A DNA stretch of 64,000 bases from Macrotrachela quadricornifera (taxonomy: Eukaryota; Rotifera; Eurotatoria; Philodinida; Philodinidae): assembly GCA_022393335.1 (NCBI GenBank), contig JAJEKB010020906.1:113012-177011 (forward strand), written 5' to 3'. Shown here one piece after another: positions 34,101-46,100 of the stretch. The translations under genes and the position numbers were made by a program. Position 1 is the stretch's first letter. The number at the start of each line of letters is the position of its first letter. The notes under the pieces are model-generated. The model was not told the DNA's origin and did not search any database. It saw only the letters and a list, made by a program, of their open reading frames with translations.

Positions 34101-37100
34101 GCACACTAATCATATAAATGTTAGAAGAAAAACTAAAATTTTAAGTTCTCTTAAGACAATTTGAAATTTCAATTTTTACTAGATTTTTTCAAGAAGAAGT
34201 TAAAATGTTGGTTTCTTTTAGGATAAATTAGATTTGATTTTTTCCTAGAGGACAATTTTAAATATTTCTGAACATATTATACACTTTATTAGCTCTTCCG
34301 TTCCAAAATTTATCATTTCCGCATTAACCTTAACATAGTACCTGTAGGTTTTGGAAATTGTTTTCTGTTAGAACATACATCACATTGTCAAATTAAGATT
34401 TTCACACTCTCAGTCGGTACCCATATATGCTAATCTCTGATCTGCAAAAAACATGCCGTGTAATTCATTTTTAAACCTTTACACTACATACTTCTAGCAG
34501 ATCTTATCACGAGCGTGATGAGCAAATCTTTCATGACATTCTTTGATTTTGGTGTATAAGTTTTCACACATGACTAGAAGATAATCAGATATATTATCAT
34601 ATACTACAATCTGATCATCGATTCTGATCAATGTAGAATTTTTACGCATTCAAAATTTGAGCTGAGAATCTTCCAAAACATCACGAAGAACCAAAATGAT
34701 ACCATCATACAATGATTGTCTTATAAAAAATTTGTATTGAAACTTGTGATTTAAGCCTTGGATATGATTATCAAGCAATTTATAAAAGTCTTCCACTGCA
34801 AAAAGAACACGTCGATAGACTATCGACTTATGCAATGCGCGTAACGTTTATTTGCATCTATATTTTTATTCTTTTCTTATGTTTAATCGATTCTACCGAA
34901 TGAAAACGATATTTTAATCTTCCTATAGGAAAAAATGAAATTTGATTTATCCTAGGAGAAACTAACATTTTAACTTTTCCTTGAAAAAATTTAGTAAAAA
35001 TTGGAACTTCAATTTATTCTAGGAAAACTTAGAATTTTAATTTTTCCTCCGACATAAATTCCAGATCGCCACTTCTTTTCATTACAAAATAGAAGGCGAG
35101 CGGTTGCGAGACTAATTATGTCCAAACACAATGAGACATTAACAAACAGTTTTCATCAGCTTTTAGCAAAGTTTGTGGCACGATGAACATCAGTAATAAA
35201 TCTTATTTTTATCAAGTTTCTAGGAGTTTTTTAAGCATCTTTCGGGTATCAAAATAAGTTTCAATGATCCAAGAGCGGATTTGCTTCCTTGAGATGTGTA
35301 TTTGATAGAAAAAAATTTTCTTTTTCAATGTACTCAACTGCCACATTTCTAATATATACTATACAAAAGTTAAAAGGATTTTCTATAGATTGCCAATGTT
35401 GTCTGATTAATTTTAGGCCATCCAAAAATAGTTCCAGAGAGGATAATAAATCATCCTGAGCCACGTAGTGATATCGGTTTCCACTTTCAGAGAAATCTAA
35501 AACCGCGATATCCAAAAAGGTTTTGCAATTTCTGATTTTTCTGGTATAAAGCGTCAATAATTCCTATTTTAAAAATTTGAATATCATGGTTCTAGATTTC
35601 TCTGAAAATCAAAGCCAAGATTACTACTCGACCTAAAATGGTCTACTATTCTCTTTAGAACTATTTTTGCATGACTCAAGATAAAGCAGACAACATTAAC
35701 AATTTCTGGAGAACTCTTATAACTTTTGTATAGTACATGCTAGAAATGTGGCATTTGGGCACATCGAACGAAAAATAGTTTTTTCTATCGAATGCATGTC
35801 TTAAAAATGAAAATCTGTTGCTGAATTCTTGGAACTTAGTGAGGTCTAGGATACGATGAAAATAAAAGATTTTCTGCTAGTGTTCGACGGGCCACAGATT
35901 TGGCTGAAAGTTAGCGAACCTGTTTCATAATGGCTCCTTGCGCCAGAGATTATTCATCTTATAGTTATTCGCCTTCTATTTTGAAATGAATCGTAGTTTA
36001 ATCACTTGTTTAACTTAAAGAGCAGAAGCTATCAAAAAGCAAAAAACGAACATAAATTGAAAACTATCGACTTCGATTATGATGCTTACGAGATTAAGGA
36101 AAAGTTGAACTTTGCTTAAATTTATGTGTGATAGACAGATTGTATCTGACTATTGATTTACATTCTAAGTTGAGTTTAACGAGAAAAATATGAAATTGAA
36201 TTTTTTGATATTTTGTTGTTATATGAACGGGATCATAACATAGTGTCTGGGAACAAACTTAAGTATTGTTTTCATAAATGAGATGATCTTTAAGTTAGAT
36301 TGTCTGTCTAGAATTTATATTTATAACTCATAGGTTTGTTCAAGTGCTTTTTTGACACCAATTTGGCTTGATGGGTTCTTCACAATAAACTTTGTCAACG
36401 AATCGGATAGACGCCCTATTTCCGATGCTGATTTTCGAAGTCATGGAAAGCTAACATTTTATCATATTATGGCTTTATGTAATTTTGCTAAGGAAGCGGT
36501 TGAGGGATCCAAAACTACGTTTCTCACACTATTATATATTAATGGACAACTACTTTCACGTAAGTCTATCATTCCTTTTATTTATTTTTGACATATACCA
36601 ACCATTTTTAATGGATCTCATTTTCATTTCTTACTTACAAACTTTAATCTCAATAACTTGAATCTGTTACTTACAAATTTTAAATTAGTCAATAATCAAA
36701 TAACTACGTATATCTAGATTATACGTATAGTGAAAGTTTCTCATTAGATGTATGACAGATCAGTTCGACTTGCAAAGAGTTTGTTGACCAGCTCTTTCGA
36801 GCTGTGACTTGATACCAAAACGAAACAAGAATATTCTGTTTTAAGAATTAGTTCTGAAAAATAAAATACTTTTGTTCTACTTTGTTGACAACTCACAGCT
36901 CAGAAAAGCTGGTTGAACAGCTCCTGCTCTTTGCGAGCTGAGCTGTGCTTTCATACGCTTATTCTCCATCATAAAACCAACTTAAGTCGAGATCATTATT
37001 TTAAAATTCCAAAATAAAAGAATGACATTGAATTATTTAGTATCTATGTAATAGCGAATATTGAACATGCAGAATAAATTTCTAGAATTTATTTTAACGT

Positions 37101-40100
37101 TGTATATCAGTATCTCATAAGAGTTCATATAAATACTTTTCGGAACATTAGCAACACTGAAAATGTTCTTCTTGAAAGCAGCTAATCGCTATCATGTGAT
37201 GATCGAGCTAGGCCACTTTTGTATCTCACATTTACATATAAAGCATTAGATGAATTTTTTTCTTTACTTATTTAAATATCTTTTCGGCTAGCTACAGATA
37301 AAAGTTGGCCAAGATCATGAGTAAAATCCATGGACAAGTTTATATAATGATTAAGTCACGTAATCTTCATTTCCATTCCCTGTTCGAACTAATCCATGTA
37401 TTAATTCTGTTTGAACGACATTTGACTCATTATTGACGCATATTATGATTGTTTATTAAGTAACTTTGAAATTTGGGTATGCTTTAAATAGATATTAATA
37501 AATTGATGAACTTATCTTTTAAGCAAAAATTTGAGGAAAATATTCACATTGTACTTGGTTATTTTATTTTATTATTTGACACTCATTTTTCCTAGGTATT
37601 GAGTTTGAATCGAATATATATCCATATCTCGCTACCTTTCGGCAAAACACAAAGATGCAATGGTCAATTATGATATCGATATTGCGTACATTATTGTCTG
37701 GAAGTGGATTGGAGAGTGAAATAACTTTCCAGTCAGTCGAAATTAATGGGAAACCATTGTTGCGACGGTATTTACCTGCACCTTCTGGATACGATGTATG
37801 TGCATGTAGTGTAGCTCGAAATTGTCCAGATCCTATGTGGTCTGGTGGTCAATTTTTGTGTCATTATGGTGATAATTGTACAGTAGACACTGTCATTTGG
37901 AGCATACCTGGCCTGATCAAGTCTTGCACCGTGATGGAAAAAATTTTAGGCTCTGATCTACGTTGTTTCTTCGACAAGTCCTGTTTCAATGTCCTTCTTT
38001 CAATGTACAACATCGATATGTCCAAACGACTTCCACTTCCTGAAGGTACGCTCAATATTAATGTACTCAACAGTTCAAATTTGGTGTCTTTTCTACCTAA
38101 TGATACAATTGAAAAGATATTTAGTGAATTAATGATAGATGACTGGAAAATAAGTACCAACTTCGCCGGTTATTTTAATAGCTGTGCTCCGGTCAGCTGT
38201 ACCTACAAATTCACTGAACGAATGGATCTCTTTTATGTATTTACAATTATCACTAGTTTTCTTGGTGGTTTGATAGTTGTTTTCCGTTTACTTGTTCCAA
38301 TCTGTGTGCGTTTTGTTCACTGGATCTTGACTAGCTGCCGTAATTACTATTTAAACATTAATAATCAAAGATTCACACAGCGACTACATGGTATGTTTAT
38401 TCTTCTTCTAGAAAGTAATAAAAGAAATAATTCCCGTCGAAACCATCCGACTGTCAAGATCTTTTATAAGAAAAACTGTCAAAAAAGATAAAAAAAATCT
38501 TTTATTAGTTGAAATCTATTATATAGTTCGAGTTGGTTTTCTTTGACAGGAACTATTTTTTATATATTATGATGATGTGTTGACATTTTTTATGAGAAGT
38601 GCAATTTGTGAGTTTCCGATTAAATAATTTTGGAGACTATTAATATTCTTACTGTAGTTATCACTATAAATACAGTCATTTTAAAAGTATTCGAACACGT
38701 AGATATTTTCTCTTGATTTTGGCTAATAAAATTAACAGACGAAATTTTTCCTCTTCCGTGAAGAATAAAACTTTGCGTTTTGCCAGTACTCATTAATTTT
38801 AATGAAGATTATTCAATAGTAAACAAAAGAAGATTACATTTATTGTTTTTGTTTCCAAAATCAAAAAAAATATGAAAAATTATCTACATGTCTCGATTCT
38901 TTTCGGACTGACTGTATATATTTATGTATTGAGATTCGGTTGAAACACTTGTACATCTTAGATAAGCACAAGAGTGAGTCAATTTTTCTTATCAGAATAT
39001 AAGAAGCAGATATTTTTTTAGACTATAACCAAGGGAGAAACGGCAGATTGCAAGGCGCCAGAACTTCAAAGGACACCGCAATTCTGAAATCCAGGACTTC
39101 AAATGACTCCAGAATTGCGGAGTCCCGTGAAGTCCTGGAGTCTTGCAATCTGTCGTTTCTCTTAACGCCGAGAGCAAATAAAGTTGTTTTTTCACCCACA
39201 TATAATTCGATTTTCTTGTGTATATTGAAACTAAATCCATGATGAGTTCTGATAGTATTGTCTAGATTTATTTCTCATTATCTCTCAATTTGTTTTATCG
39301 AATGATGTTCATGCCTTTCATATAGATGCTTAAAGCCTACTTTTAATTCTTTATCCAATGTAGAAAAAAATATCTGTCAACAAATTACAGAGGGTACAAA
39401 CGATTTTTTAACCTCTATACACATATCTATGACTATGATCAAAGAAAAAAAGATTGAAATATATTTGACTCGCACTTTCAAAAGCAATGAGTTGGAGTAT
39501 GAGAATGTTCATATGCAAACACATGGCTATTCTGTCGATCATAAGAATGATATTTTTAGTTTTTTTTACATATCAAACAAATAAAATATTTACATTTATT
39601 TATTTTGTCTAAAAACATAATACAATATTTGTTTTATTCGAATGACGTAAATATTACTAAGATTATGGTAATGATGGCTATTGTGGGCTGAAAGCAACTG
39701 TGTAATAGTTCTAGACAGTCAACGTCTGGAGAAGATGAATGGTAATAAATGATTATTTTTATTGCATATGATTAACATTTTGCTTATTTTTAGTTCGGAA
39801 AGATATTCCAACATTTGAATGTTAGATCATATAATTGCTTTTTATTATTATTTTTGTACACTCATATTTGAAATGGATTCCGATAATTCAACAACAATTA
39901 AAAAGAAAAATCTATAGATACACAAATAAAGATTCTCTTGAAAACCTTAGGCATATTTTTCTGAAAATGCCTCGAACTCAAGCTAATCAATTCAGAGATG
40001 GTGATCATGTTCCTAAATAAAGATGATCAGAACAATATATTTTGAGCTCGATATGCATTCAATAAAAATGTCCGTCTCGAAATAAATCTTCATCTTAGTT

Positions 40101-43100
40101 TCTAAACTCAAAGGAATTTCAAGAATCTAACACTGCTGTTACTGAGAATATATAATGATAATGTGATCGTGACTTATTCATAGTAAGAAACTCATTTTTT
40201 TTGTTATATTTAGATTTACTACAAGTGTATGGTGCATTAAAAGCCAATATTAAACGACTCGCAACTACAATGAACTTCTTTAAGAAAGAAACCTCTATTA
40301 GCCAAATGGCTAATGCTCAAGAAATAGCAATGAAATCGAGTCGTTTTTATGTTGTAATATTGACAATAAGTATAGTTGTAATAGCACTTTTCAATGGTCT
40401 CGACCAGATAACTGTGACGAAAACAGTTCTACTGCCTTCTCTTACTACTTACGACAACCTACAAGCTCTATATCCAAGCACAATTTCTTGTTCATGCCAA
40501 AGCAACACTATACCCTTTAAAACGGTTTTTTCGACTACGTCCAAATTTCATCAGGTCAGTTATCCTACTATCCTGCATCATCTTTAGTTCTTTTGTGGTC
40601 TTTAAAGACTGAAAGCTGAAATTCAATCGTATGAGTAATATATATTATATATATGAGAACATACATTATATCAGAATAAGTTTCTACAAACAACAATGAA
40701 TCATCGTACCATATATTTATCATTAGTCGTTCCTGTTTTATCTTCCTTCAATCGAGGTCATAATGGTAATGAAATACAGAATAATTTAAACTCTCTCTAA
40801 TATATAGAACAGAACTGTTTGAGGCATATGTTAACATATATACCGGATGTACCAAAATGTTTGCAACATGTTTGTCTTGCATGTATTTCGACTTGGACAA
40901 ATGATAAAATCTTGAATTTTTTTCCAAAAGATGCGCTGTGAAAAGCTCTACGAAAATGGTAATAACAAATCTTTATTGACTTATGTATATGGTCTTTTTC
41001 ATACTAAAAACGAGAAACCTACATGATAGTATTAGTTCTCACTGCTTTGAACATGACAAAAAATGTTTGAGACACATTTTTATTTTGCAATACGGATTTG
41101 TCATTATCATTTTTGTAGAGCTTCTCATTGCGCACTACTAGCAAAAGAATTAAGATTATAGTTTTCTTGTGTCGAGTAATATGCAAAATAAAAATCTTCC
41201 AAAAAAATTTTTTGTACTAAATACGATGGGAAATAACACTCGTATGAATTATTCATTTTAAGTTTAGAAAGCCATCAAAAGAAGTTAATGGAATTTTTTT
41301 CATACAGATTTCTGTGAACTTTCACATAACGCATCTTTTTAAAAAATTCAAGTGTTGAATATATGACACAGTGGCGGAGCCAGGATTTTGGGCTAGGGGG
41401 GCTCAGCTCCCAAATTTTTTGGCTCACCGAAAGTAATATGAAAATCAAATTTTTGCATCCTGTGTGGAGGAATTTTTTGTCAATCCTTCTTGGAATATCA
41501 TTTGTCCTCTCGGTACGCAATTTCGATGAATGAGGGAAGAATAAGTCGATAAACCGATTGGTCCGGATTAGTGTTAAAATCTCGAAAGGCAAAATACCGA
41601 AAAGTAAAATCTCGAAAGAAAAAGATCGAAAGACAAAATCTCGAATAAGCAAAATCTCGACGAGGAAAAAGGTCGAAAAATGAAATTCAGAAAAAAAATA
41701 TCTCGAATGTATGAAATCACGAAAAGCAAAATATCGAGAAGAAAAACCTAGAAAATCTTGAAACCTCGAATATAAAATCAACTTGTTAGTTGAAAGGCAT
41801 ATGATTTATTAATTATAAATTTGTTGAAAAAGAGCAAAATTTAGGAATGAAGAATGTAGATATGTAAAAAAATGAGCATACGCGATACAAAATGTAATCC
41901 AAAGACGAATTAGAAGACAACGTTTTTAGAAAAAATCATTGACATTGACTTGAGAATCATTTATTGGCCTTTATATCTTTTGCCACGAGTAAAGATAAGT
42001 TTTGAAGATACTCGTTCAAATCGATTTCCATATTTTGAAATCTAATGGACAAATTATCAAGTCGTTGTTGAATAACAGTTGTTTTTTTCTTTTTTTTCTT
42101 TTGTCCACCAGTTTGAAGATGAGCCACTTGTTGTTGAAATATAACCTCCTCCATTTGAACAACAGAAATAAAATGCCAAATGTTTGGATGATGTTGATTT
42201 ATTCTTTTATTGAACCGGTTGTGCCAGCCTATAAAGAGAACTTTAGAGCAAAATAATTATTTAAAAAGGAAGAAACCCTCGACTGAGTTATTTGTTTTTG
42301 TATCCAATTGTGATACACACCACATGTTAACAGATATTTGGTTCATCCAATAGTTTTTAAAATATTCAATTAGAGGACTAATAACATCAGATGATCGTTC
42401 AACTAATTCTTCAAAAGCAAATTCAATTTCATGAACAGGCAATAGAGGTAAAGCCATAAGTTGTCGACAAATAGAACGTACACCATCATCTTCTCTATAT
42501 AAATCAGCAAGACCTGAACTTTGTATCCTACGATAGATACACTGACAGTAATGGAAATAACATCCATTATGGTTCGTACTCGGGAACTGAAAAATAAAAA
42601 AATATCAACAGATTAATAGAAAAAAATATTCAAATTACTTTATTTGATACAGCTTTGATAAGTGACTTTTCAAAGTCAGACATAATTTGTTGAGGTTCAA
42701 ACAGTAAGTTGAGACGATTTGCGTGAAATATTAATTCATCAAACATTCGCTCATATAAACTGGTAGTTTTACCACCGAGTAAACCAATAACACATGGCAA
42801 TGCTACAGAAGAAGATAAAAATTTACAGAAGAATTAAATATACGTTGCTTACTTTTTCCATGTTTTATAGCATGAAGCGTATACACTTGTGAAAAATGAG
42901 GAGGACAGCTATCAAATGTTCCATCCATTAAAACGTGTTTTGCTTTAAATAACACTTGTAATTGTTGATCTGTAGCAAACAAAATAATCCGTTTCTTCCT
43001 TGTTGTTGTATCAGACAGCAAAAAACGTGAACCAGTAAGAGTCTCTGAATAAAGAGGAGGAATAGTAAATTCACTTGAATCAGGTAGAACTGGAGTAAGT

Positions 43101-46100
43101 TGTCGTCGAAGACGATTCAAACCAGATTCTATGTGAAAGTATATGAAATGTTAAATCACAAACTTTTTTTAATCCTCACTTGCTTCATCTGCTGAAGGTG
43201 CAACAGCAAGAGCTGTGTGGCTAAGTGATGATCGTGCTAATTCTTCATCAAATATTCTTCCAATAGGAATGTTTTCTTGTATAACACGATCTCTTACACG
43301 GTTTTTTAATTTACGTACTTGAACAAGTTCCGGAGAGGATAAATGTATATGTTCATTGCCACTATTTCTGATAAATTGATCATGTGCATCAGTATGTACG
43401 CCAGCCGTACAGTACTTCACTTCGCATTTCCAATATTTTACTTTTTTTGTTGATTTGTTCAGCTGGTATATATAGCAGTCGAGAACCAACAGAGGTTTTC
43501 CTTTGTTACTTGTGATGAATTCAAGAGAGGTCATCGCGTTCGTATACAACCACTTGTTATGTAATGATGATAAATGTATTTATACGCACACGCCTATGTT
43601 TATATATATGTACGAAAAGGATCGCCCAGATAGATGAAAAAATGAAAAGAAAAGATAATATAGGATGACTCATCAGACAACAATGTTCGTTGAGGGTAGT
43701 ATCGATTAGAGAAAGATATCTTCCAGGCCTAATGTTATATTATTCGTTATTTCTAGAACATTCGAGATTTTTTATATTCGAAATTTTTTACATTCGAGAT
43801 TTCTCGATGCGATATTTTGCACTTCGAGATTTTTATCATTCGAGATTTTTTTTTCGAGCTTTTTAGTCGAGATTTCGCATTTCGAGGTTATTTTTTTCGG
43901 GTACTTTTATTTTCGAGATATTTGATGTCGAGATTTTTCCTTTCGATCTTTTTCCTTTCGAGGAAGTAACACTTCCCCATTGGTCCTGCCGCCGAAGGCG
44001 GCAAAAAATTTTCGCGTATCTCAATTGTAGCTGGCTATGCCAAAGAAAGTCTACACACTCTCCGGGTAGATAAAGAAAAAGTTCTTGAACATCCTAACGT
44101 TCACCGATGAAGGCGGGGGAAAAATTTTGTCATCAGTCACAGTCGTTGTACGCCAAAATAATACACTTTTAAGCCTTTTGTTTTCGTTTCCCGTTTTCTT
44201 AGAGGACTATCGAATTTATATTGGTTATTTACTTAGTTAATTTGAATGCAAAAAAATTAATTGTTTCCAGAAAGTGTTTAAAAAAGTGTAAGTTATTCTT
44301 GATAACGACAGTCCTTTTCGAAACTTAATAGTTTTTGTTATGAATTTGCTTTGTAGTTAATGTTCTTCTTCGTTACATAATAGGTCCATAATATCTTCTT
44401 TCATGCCATTTATGCTGATATCCCCAAAAACCTTACTTACTGGTAATATACATAAATCACAAACTGGCCATGACTAGCACCGTAACCAGAAAAAAAATAC
44501 CGAAATTCAGACCCAAAATTTTCCCAATTCGATGTAAAAAACACCACTTTTCGATACTCAGCAATTTTTACAGGGCAGAAGGACTGAGACATACAGAGGG
44601 TGCTTAGCATCTCTTAGGTCTCTAGTGATTTCGCCACTATCTATTACCAATTGTATTTCTAACACTTGTTTTAATTATTTAAAAAATTATTTTGTCAGGA
44701 CAATACACAACCTACTGATTGGCATGTTTTTTTTTGTCCTTTTGATACACAATCACAGAGGTGACCATATTCGACCAAAAAGAGATAAATGTGTTAGGAT
44801 ATTCGATTCCAAAGACAAGCTAGTACAAATCGACCAAAGAAAAACATTAAAGCCTTGCTGTGCCCCAGTTAAATATAATTTTTTAACCAGAAAAAAACAC
44901 TTCAAAAATTTTGATAAGGCGGCTCATGGGTTCCTAGGGGGAGCTGAGTCCCCCCTGTCCCCGCCACTGATTTAACAGCAACTTCATGCAGATGCTCATT
45001 TTTCATCTTCTTGAAAAATCATCGGAAGAAGACAACATGGGTTTGTTCGTGCATCTTGTACAGAGCTTTTGATGATGTATCTTTTAAATAAAAAGTTTAA
45101 GGTCTTACGACTTTCCCAAACCGACACATAGAAAACAAAAGCATGTCCCAAACATGTTTTATCATGTTCAATGCAGTGGGAACTAGCACTATTATGTAGA
45201 TTTCTTGTTTTTAGTGTGAAAAAGACCAGACACATAAGTCAATAAGGATTTATTATTACCATTTTTGTAGAGCTTTTCACGGCGCATGTTTTGGAAAAAA
45301 ACATTCAAGGTTTTATCGTTTATCCAGATCGAGATACGTGCAAAACAAAAATGTTGCAGACATTTTGGCACATTCGGTAATATTTATATGTAAAATTCAG
45401 GCAACAATTAGGATATATCCAAATTGTCATAAGGCGGAAAGGAGGAAAATACCTGGCAGAGACGAAGAAAAATATAGATATAACTGATACATGTACGTGT
45501 AAACAAAGAAATACAACGAATATATGTGGAAAATATCCTCAACATAACTGTCAGTTCACCCTGAATGCTAACAGAACGAGAAAAATTCGGAGCCCGCAAA
45601 GAGTTCTTGCCACTGGCTCCAAATCCTAGGAGCCGGAGCTGCCCACTTTTATCCTTATCAAAAGTTATTTAATAAATATCTACCTGTTTTTTTTTAAATG
45701 GACATTAGTACTTTCATTAACTTGTCATAAACTTGCTTTGTTTGAACTGGATTCGTTTTGTTTCGAAAAAACACGAACCGATGGAATCTCTGTTATTCAT
45801 ATGTCTATCTTAAATAAATTGATAACTAAAATAGAACAAATTAATCAAAGATCTGTAGTGAAAACTGTTTTTATATTAGCAACTCCCTGTATATTTTCAG
45901 ATAGTTTCAGACTCAACTCTAAATCTAAGGTAGATGTATTATTTTAACATTGAGGAACTATTGAGGTAATCAGTCAAATGAGAACATTTTAGAGAATGAA
46001 TCTGTTTAAATCAAACTTTTAGTTACAGTATCACAATAGAGTTAAATAGTGTATATGAATTCTCCGACAAAATATGCTTCACTATATGCATATGTGTGAT

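Noticed and set aside
39835..40020. Extra exon of the three-unit gene before unit C
   Set aside because: The 61-codon frame resembles no part of units A or B, lacks a good acceptor in phase, and the phase-1 junction 38390-40214 works without it.
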